This document shows, one piece after another, positions 1-13,350 of a stretch of 64,000 nucleotides of DNA. The notes beneath the pieces were generated by a model, which had not been told where the DNA came from, did no database searches, and saw only the letters and a program-made list of their open reading frames with translations. Position numbers and translations under genes: made by a program. The stretch covers positions 16,346,001 to 16,410,000 of the forward strand of contig AP031354.1 of assembly GCA_037833965.1 (NCBI GenBank), in the 5' to 3' direction. How positions within the stretch are numbered: position 1 is the stretch's first letter; each line of letters starts with the position of its first letter. The DNA is from Marchantia polymorpha subsp. ruderalis (Eukaryota; Streptophyta; Marchantiopsida; Marchantiales; Marchantiaceae).

Positions 1-224
1 CTTTTCTCCCTCTGGACGTAAAGATTCTTCTTTTCTCGAACTCAGGAAGACACCTATTGTTCGGAGTTGACAGTCGCTCCACCAGGATCGCACTTGGGAG
101 CACTCGTCCTCGAAATCAGGATCACCTGCTCTTCGGATATGAAATTTCTCAAGACGTTTTTCAAAGAAAATTATTGTTTACTGACTCGTGAAGTTTTCCC
201 ATAGTACAGCTGCATAGTCTCATT

Positions 225-260
225 AGATGCTGCCACACGAGATCTCGTGTGGCAGCATCT
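225..260. repeat. Perfect 36-bp palindrome
   Basis: An uninterrupted perfect palindrome of 18 bp per arm with no spacer, centred on AGATCT. Each arm contains GCTGCCACACGAG. It lies in DNA with no visible gene. It could be two terminal inverted repeats joined end to end, a very short foldback element, or a dyad protein-binding site. Confidence 0.85.
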
Positions 261-630
261 TCCTTCGCAGTTCATCTTATTCCACACTTCGAGGTACGCA
301 TTTATTGTAGTTTAACTGGTACCTTCGATGGATCGCAGCCCACGATGAAATGCCGTTGCTATAATCTAAATCCTAGAACAACTCAAATCGGCTCACTGTG
401 CGGATCCCAGGGACAAGTATTCTCGAGAGGAGCATCTTCAACCCTCTCCCTTGATCGGTATTGTTGTTTGAAGGATCGGTTTCCATTACAAAACGAAGTT
501 TGTGAGATCAATGATTGTTCCAAATAGCATAATCTCAAATAGCCCACATGGATACTTAAATAGCTTCGAAGGTCATAAAACATTTTTAACTCTATTTTTC
601 ATTCAGTAAAATTTTCTAAATAAATCATCC

Positions 631-718
631 TACAAATAACATGCACATATGATGTATGAATCAATTATCGATATTACAAATAACATGCACATGTGATGTA
701 TGAATTAATTATCGATAT
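631..718. repeat. Tandem duplication, 44-bp unit, two copies
   Basis: Two adjacent 44-bp copies begin with TACAAATAACATGCACAT and end with ATCGATAT. They differ at only a few positions, so the duplication looks fairly recent. No gene is associated. Confidence 0.85.
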
Positions 719-3700
719 TGAACAATCTTTAAATAGCACAATATTTTCTGTCATCCTAACTATAATTATAGTTCTCTTTAGTAAAAAATAATAATAAATT
801 TTGATATATTTTTATGATGACAGAATCTCGTGTTGACGTCCTTCACGATTCCTTTCAATTCGTTACGCGCATCCTAAACTTACCCATGAAATTTTCTCGA
901 CCCATTTTCTAGAACGCAAGTTTATGTCTTGAAGAGTTATATTGTTTTTATAGGTACATTCATACACTCAAGAGTATAACTCTTCATCCACTATTTTATA
1001 TAATTCCAATGCAAGTGTAATATAATAGTAATATCTAATAATAATCTATAATATAATTATAATATCTCTCGAACTGCTTACAGTATTAGTGTTGCTACAT
1101 AAGCCGCACACATCCACTAAAATGAGTAATCATCTCTTCAGAAACCACTAGATCTGCAATTGTAACTTTATCTCCTAGAATTCAGTATATATACTCCGTC
1201 AACCTGGTAGACTTGAACTCGTATTAGTACTCTCCTTACATGAAGTGTTCAGTCTCATGCTCGTATTTCAAATACTGAATCTGCCGAAGCAAGCATCAAG
1301 ACCCGTCAATGGATCTAGTGCATTGGGTCTAGATCGTTTGTTTTCCGATCACGAATCAAGCTACATGGGTAATTATGTGCTCTGTGTTCCTTGAACTTAA
1401 AATTGCAATCAAGTATTGTTTTTATAACTGATCTACAAACAAATATTTCACAAGAGTCTTTTGATGTTTGAAACTTTTTATAGAAAAATAACTCCTTGCT
1501 GAAGTATGTGAACATAAATAGCAATAAAAAATTGTGTGATTGATGCTATGTATTTGTAAATATTTTGGTGCTAAAAAAATTTATAATTTGAAACTCTGAT
1601 AGATACTTTAAATTTAAATTCATATGTTAAAAAAATGAATCTCAAATGGTGAAATAAGATCTAACAAAATTGTCAATATTTATAAACGTCTAATTAAAAA
1701 AATTATTTAACAAACTTAAAAGTTGAAAACCTCGTTTTCTCTCCTGATTTTTTCATATGTACTTAATGATTATAATCTAAACACTATGAATCCACAAATC
1801 ATCTTCAGATATTGAATGCAAAAGATTTCAGATAAAATTTTTTTATTCGTTGAGAATCACATCTTCTTGATAACGGAAATTACATCTAATATATCTCAAT
1901 AATATATTTGTTTAGATACATATACACACAAAGAAGTACACATTTATTTTAAATTATTATTTAATATATATTTATTGAAATTTTAACTTATATATACATA
2001 AAGTCTTAAATATAAAATAATTCACAATATCATTATACAAACAGAAGTATTAAAATAGATCATTCAACGCATTTGAGTTCAATTTTTCTGAAATAAATTA
2101 TATGTATGAAACTTTTTAAAAAATAAATTATATAAAAAATATGGTATAATTATAGTGTTTTGCATATAAATGGCTTGGGGAGTGGCGGTGCAGTGAGCTC
2201 TATTAAAAGTTTACTCTGGAGCTATTACTTTAGTTTAACATTTAACTCTGAAGATTACTCTACCAGGGAAGGTGAGACAGTTTTCAGCTTCAAAAACTTG
2301 CCGCAAAGCATGGAACGAGCGGTGCCCTAGAACCAAATTGGAATAAAATACAATCGCAGCGCAAACTTCAGACAACCGAGAGGCGAATGGCAAAATAGGA
2401 CTAGGGCACCTCGTCTTGAGTCAAAAGACCTCCTTAGCAAGAGGTTAGCAGCTAACCTCTAGGTAAGGAGATAGCGAACCGTTTGCTATCTCCTCGCTGA
2501 AGAGTACGCTTGAAGTTGTCCACGTTGAGTTGGATACTATGACACACATGTTGCTCATGGTGTTTCCACTAGTTTATAGAAAATGAATACCTTTGTAATG
2601 CTCGCCAATTGGAATTCCAAAAGATCTAGATCCAGATGAATGATCATAGGTGTGCTGTATTCTCACTGACTGTTATGCTTTTATTTATGTGTCTAAGACG
2701 ATGCTGCTGTTAAATTGCATCACCTTACAAGGGTGCTGCACTGCATGTTCTAACACTCTCTAGTCGTTATATTATCGTTACATGTTGATATAAAGTAAAC
2801 ATGTCAAACTCGATCTTGTATATAAAACAATGATGGATTTCTCAAGTGGTTCGCAGATGTGCTTGCACAAAGTAGAAGTATGTAGTAAGAGAACCTTGCC
2901 TCTTCTGGATACTCAAATTATCTAACATTGGGCTTGTCCTTAAAGACAACTGCCTCTCGTTCACAAAGGAGCAATAATTTAATATTGACAGAATTTGTCA
3001 CAGGAAGTTACGGGATGCGTAATATGCGTTCCTGACTGACTGCAGAGGTTTTTGAGCCCTAAATCAAGCAAAGTAGCCTTAGCTTGTTTGTTCCAATAAC
3101 ATGTATTCTTATTCAACGTTGAAACTTGCGATTTCTTGAATCTTATTTGGAAATAAGCACTTTTGGGAAATATCCAGGTCCACAGTATTTCATTTCTTTC
3201 AGGGAATTTGGAGGGAGAGTTGGAGATGCCAGTGCAGTTTTCGTTTTACTTCTCTGCTAATCTGTGTCTTGGGATTTGCCATCGTTTTACTAATATAGTC
3301 GTTGACATGTATTTCACTAATCTTATGTACAAATCCAATTCTTTCGTTGCAGTCATTTTGAAGTCTTGATTTTATTTTATTCTATCGAAAATTGCCAAGA
3401 ACGACGGTCCGCATGACACTCTTTATCCTCACTCTGGTGAACGGAATTTGCTGACTCTCTAGTTGCATCTTAACACACAATCTCCTCTGTATCCAAAGTA
3501 CAACAAAATCTTGTTCTCGCTTCTCCTACGATGTCACTAGATGTTGTAATTCGAATTTGCAGGGTTTGGTTGAGGCTTGGATTTTCCAGTTCGTTATTAC
3601 TTTTAGCGCACTTCTCTGCAAAATAAGACGACGTGAGTTTCACTGTCATGTTCTGTCCAAAAGCACATCATCATGATTTCTTTCAGTGATCATGGACAAA

Positions 3701-4471
3701 CCCCGATCTCACATGCTCACTTTCCGCTATCCACAAGCCAGAGTTGAAATAATATCCATCGGTAGAACACTTCAGCTGGAAATAGGTTTGATGTAGCCAT
3801 ATAATCTCGCGTTTTTTTGAAATACTTGGTTTACATGACTATCTTTGGGATCATACATATATAATCATGATGTCTAGGAAACACAAGAATTAGAATGATT
3901 TCTGGAAGCCTTAACCATAATGTATACGCTAGAAATTGTTGATAACAAGTGATTTCTTGATTGCATATCACACCTAATATGGAATTGGTCATAGTAAGTC
4001 ACGAGCACTTCATTGAAAACCATCATATCTGAGTATGTGAAATTCAAGCATCATTCAAATCATGGATTTCACATGAATGAATGTGTAATCCATTGTGACT
4101 TGTACAAATAACAGGTTTGTCGAAGAGGGACGGCCGGTTACGGTATGTAACTCTACGAAGGGGCTACGATGAAAATGCTGCGTGTGAAGATAGTAACCTG
4201 GCAACTGCTGCACGTATTCAAATCTGAAGCCATGGTGAAAATAAGCGCGCCACTTTCCGTATCGATGGATTTCGAATACAGTACGTACAGAAATAGTGTC
4301 AAACGTTATGGTACCCTACTCTCGAGGTTCTGATAATACTCACCCTGTCAGAATTCGTCGAAGACTGTTCGGAGCCATGATTGAAGCATACGGTACAATT
4401 ATCCTTTGACATGTACTTGTGCGCTGACAGGTTACAGAGGAATTGATGTTTCCAATCTGCTTTACTGGCAG
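719..4471. other. Gene-free stretch
   Basis: Mostly AT-rich, especially 950-2160, with long A and T runs. No protein family is recognisable in any frame. A 28-base segment at about 4114-4141 is bounded by good splice consensus (AACAG before, GTATGT after) and could be a small exon of the same unknown transcript as the possible exon at 4472-4680, but there is no homology to support this. Confidence 0.5.
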
Positions 4472-4680
4472 GGGAGAGCAGGAGGCCCGAGATCTACACC
4501 ATTGGATTCCTTCGTGCGGCGGCCATGATGCTCGATAACAGCCTCCCGACAAAGCATGTTTACATTATTCGTCGAGTCTTGGACACGTCCGGTTTCGAGG
4601 TTGGCTCTCTGGCGCGGCTCTCGTACAACATGAAGCACCGGATTTGGAAGGAACTGAGCTTCGGTAGACTAATGGCATGA
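4472..4680 (+). CDS. Possible 3'-terminal exon, protein not recognised
   Basis: A pyrimidine-rich tract ending in GGCAG is followed by about 70 open codons with coding-like, GC-rich third positions, ending at a TGA at 4678-4680. The encoded peptide contains RRPEIYTIGFLRAA, HVYIIRRVLDTSGF and NMKHRIWKELSFGR. I do not recognise a family and could not chain upstream exons with certainty. It may be the last exon of an unidentified gene that ends about 1.1 kb before the helicase start, or chance. Confidence 0.25.
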
Positions 4681-5828
4681 GTAAATATAGCGATAGCAGC
4701 AACAGCAATTGCGTTGAAGCCTCTGTCTCTCACCAAAGCTGGTGTAGTTTTGTTTTGGACTCGGAGTGAAGATTCCTCAATATGGCGAGTGGAAATAGTG
4801 AATGATCGTGGTTGAACCACGAACCAGAGACTCATGAGCAGAGCGAGTGTATCTGTGGTTCAAATCAGTACTCGCTTCACTTGCGTGAGATTGCAGATGA
4901 CTTACGATAGACTTCTGCGACTGAGACTACAGGGAAGAAGCATCATTCTCTTTACCTCAATGGGTCTTGATAATCGTCACCTCAATGAGGCTTACCAATG
5001 AGGTAAAAGGACTACAGGAGTTTTATCTATCTAAATAAAATGTGGTCTCGTCGAAATTAGAGTCTAACCGTATGATACGTTGTCCAACTTTCTTTGCCTA
5101 GTGTTTTGGATCCTATGGTCTGATCTATATCAATTTTCGGTATTGCAATTGTACAATTTTTTTCAGAAAGCATCCATTGTTCAAAGATTCGTGTTATTGT
5201 TTGATCGGAATGCATCTATTAACCTCTGGAGACAGCACCCTAACAAGGTTTAGGTGCAGGGATACTAACTTGATTCCTTGGGTACCGCTCCTTTTCTCTC
5301 CAACTTCTTACCTTACTCGAGATCATCAGGAGGTAAGATAATTTTCAACAATCATTTTCTTCAGCTGAAATGCATCCCGTGAACTGCTGCCACAGTCTGT
5401 TTGTAGTTCACTTCTATTTGAGTTTCTTGCTATTTTAAGATGTATTTGTTTTGATCCTTCGCGGACCATTGTGCACCATTGATCCACTTACGTGATATTT
5501 GCTCCCAGTGTCAACGCTGGGCCAAAGAGTTCCAAATTCAAACTTGGATTTGACTCCTTGATTCGTAGCTTAGACAAATAGTGAATTCTCGTGCGGTTGT
5601 AGAGCAGTGGCCTGTTACTAACGGGACAGTATCGAATTCAATTGTGAAGAGGAAGTCAACTTCTTCTCAGTTTGGTCGAGTTCTGAAAAATCTCTTCTTC
5701 ATACAGTGTCGAAGGTTGTGCACCGATGTTACAAGTGCCCGCATTTGAAAGTCGGACGATGATGACTGACGAACGATTGGTATTGCAGGTCCCAAAGTGC
5801 ATCAAGTACAGACTGCAGAGCGTAGACG
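4681..5828. other. Intergenic region and probable 5' leader of the helicase gene
   Basis: No coding region is recognised. An in-frame TAG at 5823-5825 lies just upstream of the helicase ATG at 5829, which supports that start. A tRNA-like string near 5595-5650 was examined and rejected. Confidence 0.5.
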
Positions 5829-8800
5829 ATGCTGCCAAGATCAAGTGGATCCACTTCGCAAACCCAGCCCGTAGATAGTAATCCTGCTGATCAGAGAAGA
5901 CGGATATGGCTGAATCCAAACCTTATCTCTTTTTCAGTAGCAAAGATACCGTTCACATTGAACCGGTACCAGAACAAACCAGTACTTACCCTGACAGAAG
6001 CCCTGCAGAAACTACGAAGAGGAGACATGAAAGTGCAAGATTTTCCTACCATGTCAGTTGTTTCTGTCCCTTACGGGACCGACTCGAAGTATTACACCTT
6101 GGACAACAGAAGACTCTGGATATTCAGGGAGTACGGTCAAAAGATCGAAGTTATAATAGAGGAGCCTACTGACGAATTCTGTTTCAAGCTGACCACCGTA
6201 CAATGTGCTGAAACCGTATGTATAGTTGACCATGTGGAAGAGAACCATGAATTCAAGGAGAGTTCTTCGTTTCTGTCCAAAGTGCTTCGATGGTCAATCG
6301 ATAACATTAAAGATGACCATTATTACAAAGCCCAGGTGTGTCCCAGACAACTGGAAGTAGACCGGGCAAGGCCCAATTCTCTGTTCTTCACCAGTACCTG
6401 ATCCCTACTAACTTTGCATTGTATGCATATAGTGCATCATACGCTCCGTCATGAGACTGATGTTCTCTTGCCACTTGATTTTGATCTACAGATGAGGCTG
6501 ATTCCACCAAGATTTGAAAATTTGAAGGCCTATTTCGAATCGTTTTTGTGGCCGATGGTTGAAGACACAAAAGCAGAGATTTGCAAGAGTCTACAGCTTG
6601 TGGAACAGAGTTCTAGAAGATTTGCTCTCAAGTGCTCAATATATGAGTTGCAAATTCCTCAGAACAATCAGGTGCACATGGGCCAGTTTGATCTGAAAAA
6701 ATTTCTACTGGTGACCGACTTGAAACATTACAACACTCAGTTTTCAGGTCGAGTCCACGACTGGAAACACAAGAAGTGGGATTTGGTTCTCATGTGTACA
6801 TCTCTACCCAAAAGCTTCATCGAACTCCAGGATGCGAGTCAATGCTACACTCTGGGCGTGCTCACCTCTTCTGGGGGACAGTCAAAGTTGCGAAATGTCC
6901 CTGCTGTCTTGAAAGTCACTGCCTTCTGTCCGAATAAAGGTGAAGGTAAATTGGTCCGAGCTATAACTCGAAGCGGCAGCAAGTGGTACATTGTTGTTCT
7001 GACCAATCTTTCTACTGCACTCCGAACTTGGGACGCTTTGAACCCGGACCTACATTCTGCTCTTGACAGACTTCGATTGGTTAGCGAGACTCTGTACAGC
7101 ACTTGCGAAGATCAATACCAGAGCACGATCTTTAATCTAGATAATGGACATTTGGGGAGTTCAGACAAGGATAGTGCTGGTCATATGAATCTAGTTCAAA
7201 GCATTCAGCAGTTTTGTTCCGGAAGAGACTTGAATCATTCACAAACAGAAGCGGTTGTGACAACAGCCTCTGCGCTGCACTTTGGTAGCGAACCAAAGGT
7301 GAGACTGATAAAGGGGCCTCCAGGGACAGGGAAAACAGCTACTGTGGTCACATTTTTATCTGTTATTACGTGCTTGCTATACAGGACCTTGGTCTGCGCC
7401 AGCGCTAACAGGGCTATTTGTGAGGTCGCACAAAGGTTTGTATACCTTGTGAACCGCATGCCCAGTCCTGAGAAATCTTTTCAGTACTATCCCTTTTTCA
7501 CCTCGTACGGTTGTGAAGGAGCTTGTAAGTCTCTGAAGCTGGGTGATGTAGTCCTTGTGGGAAACGATGAAAGACTAGAGGTGGATACTACCCTGAGCAT
7601 GATATATCTTCCATTCAGGGTCAAGAGATTATCAGAAGCAATTCTCCACTCAAGAGGTTGGCGACAGTCGCTGCAGAATGTGCTCAAGCTTGTTAAGGAT
7701 CCCGCACACCAATTCGAAGCAATAAATAAGACTCGGGAAATCGGAAGTATAAATCATGCCAGGGCATTCCTGCAGTTCTTTAAAGAGGGACTTTTATGTT
7801 GGGGCAGTCAATTGATTTTGTCTGGGTATATAATCTGCCGTGACTTACCCAAGAATTTACTGAACCCTGCAATGAGCTGTTATGTGAGCATGACATGTGC
7901 TGCTGTTGCCGATGCCTTAGAGAACCTACCATCAGAGTCTGACCTTTCGGAAGAACAAGCTTGGAGCTGGTTCAAAGTATTGTGGAACCCTGGAGCTCAG
8001 GGTGAATATCGGAAGTCCATTGTCGGGGATAGTTTCAGGGAGGAGATTCATATGTCGCTGATGCTTCGAAAGGTGCACGCCTTTCTATCCTCTCCATTCA
8101 AAGAGAGGGTTTCAAGGCTCCTCTCCAGCTTAAATGAAGACAATCTGGAGGACAAGTGTCTGCAGCACGCCTGTGTGGTGTTCTGCACAATTGCCTCAGC
8201 TGGACGTCTATGCGTTCAAAATTCTGGACCTTTCAAGTCTTTGGTCATAGATGAGGCTTCACAGCTCGTAGAGGCAGAAACAGCCATTGTGACACAACTA
8301 CCTGGTCTCCAGCAAGTTCTCCTCGTCGGAGATGAAAAGCAACTACCGGCTACTGTTGTAAGCATGGTGAGTGGCGTTTATCATCAAAGAGTTTGTAGCG
8401 TCCACTCCATGATGACTCGGATTTGACCTGTCAATATACTTATCCTTGATATTCGCCTTCAAATGTGTTTCTTGTGTGCTGGACAGAGTAGTAGCGAGCA
8501 GCAGAAAGTTGCTCACAGTAAAAGTGAGACTAAGCTTCTCTCAAGGCAAGGGGATTAATCTCGAGTTTTGTTACTGAAGTGATATGACCTTGAAAACTAA
8601 TCCACGTCAATAACTGGGATTTTCCAGATGGCTAAAGATATTGGCTATTGCCGAAGTTTATTTGAGAGACTTCAGGTTGTTGGGCACCCTCACCAGCTGT
8701 TGAATACCCAATACAGGATGCATTCGGATATCAGTCGGTTCCCAAACCGTCAGTTCTATGAAAAATGTCTGGAGGATGGCGAAAATGTTACAAGTGTGAT

Positions 8801-10266
8801 GTATGTCAAGCCCTATCAAGCACAATATGGTCCTTACTGCTTCATAAATGTGGCGGATGGCAAGGAAGAAAGGGATAGGAACGAAAGCTCCGCCAAAAAT
8901 TTGGTTGAAGTTGAAGTACTCTACTACTTGCTGACAAAGTTACAAACAGGTAATCGAAATCTCGTTTGTTTTGAATATAGGCCGTCCAAAGTACAGAAGC
9001 GCTAATGCTCGGTTTGTACCACTTTGTCTTAGTTTCCCTGCAAATGAATTTACTCAATCCATGTTCATGGTTTGCTTAACAGACAAAGTCTTCTGTGGGT
9101 CTAGGATGTTCGTAGTTTGGATTTGTTTCCCGCACATGAGTTTCCTATTATTGCTGCTTACGCAGCCTCCTGTTTAGTCTTTTATGTTTTCACATGAAAG
9201 CAAATTGATTATTGTGACTGGAATTTACTCTTCGGTACCAACTCAATTATATTACCACAGAACTAATCAACAAGAGACCTAGTTCGCCATTTGACCTCTG
9301 GACAGATGACAGAAACTCAGAACAATGAGGATTCTTTCTAGCATCTTCCATCATACGACGTGAGGATCTAAAGGCTGTTGGCTCGACATGGTCATCGAAG
9401 CAAACGCCTTGCGGTTCCAATGGGTGGACATCAATGGTTTGGTGCTCATGACAGCAAAGTCCATACCTATCAATTTCACCGGTGTCGGCTTCTCGACGCT
9501 TACAATATAGTCTTTGCGTTCTCGTTTTTTTCTTGTCATGTTCTGTGTCTTAGTAGTCCGACTTACAGATTTCTCTTATGATACTGGGTTTCATACGCAC
9601 ACTTGCTCTTATCTTCGTAATCATGACAAGAAATTTTCTTGTAAACTTGGTGTTATTATAGCTTGTGAAGGTCATGCGATTACATCCACTAGTGTTGGCA
9701 TCATCACACCATATGCAAGCCAGGTTGACGCCTTGAGCAAGAGACTTTGTCATGGCGGTGGGGATCCTTTGAAGCGCTTTCCGAATCTTCACGTGGAGAT
9801 CAAAACCGTAGATGGGTTCCAAGGTGGAGAAAGAGATGTAATTTTATTCTCGACTGTACGGGCAAATGTGGAAGGAAAGATAGGATTTCTCACAGATTGT
9901 CGAAGACTGAATGTGGCTCTTACCCGTGCAAGGTAACTGTCTTCTTTGTTATTGTAGAGCCTAAGTGTGGCTGCAATGACTGTCTGAGCTACAATTCGTA
10001 GTCACTTAGTCATATGATTGTGTTGGCTGTCGCCTTTTATCAGGTACTGTCTTTGGATAGTCGGCCATGCTGCAACTTTGGGAGCAACGAGGGATGGAAT
10101 ATGGACCCATGTGCTCAACGATGCAAAATCGAGGAACTGCTTCAAAGACGCGAAAGATGATGAAGATATGTTTAGATCTTATCGACATCTTGAGCGCTTC
10201 AGCAACCAGGAATCTGACAAGGATAACGTTGGCGAAAGTTCAGCGAAGAGGATGAAGGTGACCTAG
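5829..10266 (+). CDS. UPF1/SEN1-like SF1 helicase with N-terminal ParB/sulfiredoxin-like domain
   Basis: Five exons: 5829-6335, 6492-8366, 8628-8949, 9662-9932 and 10044-10266. All introns are GT-AG with matching phases and give 1,065 aa. Exon 1 (residues 1-169) resembles ParB/sulfiredoxin-fold domains: [10 protein letters not shown], an EALQKLRRG helix and the signature [14 protein letters not shown] at 89-101. The helicase part follows: GPPGTGKT at 444-451 (Walker A), DEAS at 756-759 (motif II), [13 protein letters not shown] near 822, DGFQGGERD at 952-960 and LNVALTRAR at 984-992. The acidic and basic tail after motif VI resembles other plant SEN1-like proteins. The expected activity is ATP-dependent 5'-3' RNA or RNA/DNA unwinding, probably in the nucleus; this is family knowledge. 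All core motifs are present, so the gene looks functional. The exon 1 domain call is an inference from a short signature. Intron 3 is 712 bp and holds unrelated open frames. Confidence 0.9.
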
Positions 10267-11966
10267 TCCCAGAAAGACTCCTTTCCTGTAGAATATGTAT
10301 GTACTATGTAGAAAATCCCCACTCACAAATTCAAGCCCCTGACGCGTAGATAGATGATATGACCATGAAGTCCAGCTCAAAACCTTGAACATAACTGTAG
10401 ATATGAGCTGGGATCGTGATTTGTAGTCTACTTCGCTTTCTTGATGGTAGTAGCTACTAAAAAGGGCTTTTGAAGATGCCTGTTTATTGGGAATAGAAAC
10501 CTCCAGAAATAACGAGATTGAACTCATGATATAAGATTAGGATCGTCTATCCTAGAATGGGATGAAGATAAATATTACACCTTCCCATGCTTACTTCTCA
10601 GAGGGCCCATGTTCTGAGCACGTGTAGTTTTCAGTTGTTGGTTGAATCCACGTAATCCCTCGTGAAGGGCGGTTCACCTTTTTGACCCTCAGCCAATTCT
10701 TGCCGCTCAGTTAAGTCCACCCTGTTTGTATGTCGGTCCTTGTACCTCGTTTATAATTGTCTACCAAATTGTTTCTGCCAGTAGAGGAGTTTCATTCTGT
10801 TCCAGGTTGTAGGTTTTTGTGATTCTTACGTGGTCTTCAGTCCTACAGCAGATCATGTTTAACCAAACTAATCAGTCGCAAGGTTCCTAGAAGAACGAGT
10901 GTGTGCATCACGTTCGTTGGATGTACGAGTTTGAACATGAAGGTCATTGCTCGTGGTGGATAAGGGAACTACGGATGCATGAAACTGAAGAACTGCGAGA
11001 CGTTTTTCCGGAATCTCGCCTGCTTTGCGCTGAAGTTACAAACTTTCCCCCTTTTGGAAGAATCTTTTTAAAGCCAATATCATCTGATAATAAGTTTGAC
11101 AATGGCTACATGTACGTAGGGCAATTTAAACAACTCCTTCACTCTCTTGTTACAGACTAAACAAAAGGCTAAACCTTTGTACAGCTTCTCTCTGCAGTCT
11201 TAGATATATAGACGAGAATTATTTAGACCCCTCCTATCTCTGAACTTGAGATCGGTCGTAGAGCTGCTTATTCTCCTCGTCCACATTGTGTGAGTGTAGT
11301 GCAGGCGACATAGCGTTTACGTGGGAAGGGCATTTAAGTCCGTGTGGAATGAGCTTATGTGTTATAGTGTCTCCTTTATGCTATAGATCCCCATACCAGG
11401 TTGTTGCCTCCAAGCAGCGCCAGTGATGTCTTCACCCTCCACGCAGTCGGTCACCACATCAGTTTCACGCACTCTTCGCTTTTTCAAGGCACTTGCTCAC
11501 GTTGGTTTATCTTATGTCCGACACGTAGACCTTCGGGCTTGTAACACCAGATGATTGAAATGAAGAATTCGCCACAATTCAACTCTGCAATATAGATGTA
11601 TTTGTGCCCCGGGTAATGGTAGTTTCTCGGATGTCCACTCCATATCAGCCATCAGCTAAGAATATTTTGAAGGCCAGGTTGATGGGCAGAGCCGGCGAGG
11701 AGCATGAGAGCGTGCATGTTGTTCACCCTCAATCTCATGATACACACACCTGCCAAATTCTCATCCCGACAAGTTCCCTGCCATAACCCCGCCTTGCTCT
11801 TTCTTCATACAAATGCGACATTCTATTGAATCTCTCATAGGCACTTGTTACATACCATCTGAATACATATTGAGGTTGACATTCTGTTGACACCATAGTT
11901 CAAATACGAAGCCATTGAAAGCAAAACATCACATCACAAACTTGAGAACTACTTCAAACTATCTTT
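10267..11966. other. Helicase 3' region and gene-free DNA
   Basis: No recognisable gene. An 85-codon open frame at 10903-11160 (first ATG at 10921) has no family resemblance and no splice context, and I give it little weight. The rest shows nothing definable until the LINE monomers begin near 11967. Confidence 0.5.
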
Positions 11967-12115
11967 GTTGGTTTTCAAAACTTAAAGGTAGTTGAATATG
12001 GTCGATTGAAATTTCTCTGTAACATTTTATTTTGATTTTCAATTTTAATGCGAAGTAATCGTTACCGTAAGATCTATTCACCACCACTTGGAATTTTAAC
12101 CTGAAACTAACGAAC
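11967..12115 (-). repeat. Inverted LINE 5' monomer
   Basis: Read on the minus strand, this stretch follows the order of the 167-bp monomers to its right (a GTGGTGA..TAGATCTT block, then a GAAATTTC block), but it is diverged and in the opposite direction. The array therefore starts head to head. Confidence 0.6.
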
Positions 12116-13290
12116 GAGTTCTCAGGTTCAAAACTTGGAGTTTCAAGTAGTGGTGAGTAAATCTTACAATAAAAATTCCTTCGCGCTAGAGTTGGAACTC
12201 AAATTAAAATTTTACACTGAGGTTTAAGTCGGTTGGGTATAATTACTTGTAAATTCTGAGATCCGAAGGAAGTGGTGTGAATGAGTTCTCAGGTTTGGAG
12301 TTTGGAGTTTCAAGTTGTGGTGAGTAGATTTTGCGATAACAATTCTTTCGTGCTAGAGTTGGAATCCAAGTTGAAATTTTGCAGAGAGATTTCAGTTGTT
12401 TGGGTGCAACTACTTGTAAATTTTGAAATCCAACGGAGTTAGTGTGAACGATGTCTCAAGTTCGGAGCTTGGAGTTTCAAGTTGTGTTGAGTAGATATTG
12501 TGATAGCAATTCTTTCGCGTTGGAGTTGAAAATCCAGCTGAAATTTTGTAGGAAGATTTCAGACTTCTGAGCGCAACTTCTTGTAAATTTTGAGAACCAA
12601 CAGAAGTGGTGTAAACAAGTTCTCAAGTTCGAAGCTTGGAGTTTCAGGCTGTGGTGAGTAGATCTTGCAGTAGCAATTCTTTTGCGCTGCAATTGAAACT
12701 CGAGCTGAAATTTTGCAGAGAGATTTTGATCGGCTAGGTGCAACTATTTGTAAATTTTGAGATCCAACGGAGATGGTGTGAACAAGTTCTCAAGTTCGGA
12801 GCTTGGAGTTTCAGGTTGTGGTGAGTAGATCTTGCAGTAGCAATTCTTTTGCGCTGCAGTTGAAACTCAAGCTGAAATTTTGCAGAGAGATTTTGGTCGG
12901 CTAGGTGCAACTATTTGTAAATTTTGAGATCCAACGGAGGTGATGTGAACAAGTTCTCAAGTTCGGAGCTTGGAGTTTCAGGTTGTGATGAGTAGATCTT
13001 GAGGTAGCAATTCTTTCGCACTGGAATTGAAATTCAAGCTGAAATTTTGCCGAGAGCTTTCAATTAGCTGGACTCAATTACTTGTAAATTTTGAGATCCA
13101 ACGGAAGTGATGTGAACAAGTTTTCAAGTTCGGAGCTTGGAGTTTCATGTTGTGATGAGTAGATCTTGCGGTAGCAATTTTTTCGCACTGAAATTGAAAT
13201 TCAAGCTGAAATTTTGCCGAGAGCTTTTAATCAGCTGGACACAACTACTTGTAAATTTTGAGATCCAACGGAGGTGGTTTGAAAGAGTTC
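12116..13290 (+). repeat. Tandem array of seven 167-bp monomers (LINE 5' region)
   Basis: The marker (A/G)AGTTCTCA(A/G)GTT recurs at 12116, 12283, 12450, 12617, 12784, 12951, 13118 and, at the edge, 13285. The spacing is exactly 167 bp each time. Monomers contain GGTGAGTAGATCTTGC and GTAAATTTTGAGATCCAACG. The central monomers are the most alike. The array ends about 60 bp before the ATG of a LINE ORF1 on the same strand. Tandem 5' monomers that carry the promoter are known from rodent L1 elements, so a promoter role here is plausible but inferred. Confidence 0.85.
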
Positions 13291-13350
13291 TTAGGTTTGG
13301 AAATTACATTTTGGTTTTGAAAATATGATTTTTTTTCTAAACCATACAAG

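Noticed and set aside
5595..5650. tRNA-like string with A-box- and B-box-like pieces
   Set aside because: No acceptor stem pairs and the anticodon arm is imperfect. tRNAscan-SE would settle it, but I see no cloverleaf.
10903..11160. 85-codon ORF after the helicase
   Set aside because: No family resemblance, no splice context and no supporting neighbour.
12116..13290. CRISPR array
   Set aside because: The repeats are long, contiguous and without unique spacers, and the sequence is eukaryotic.
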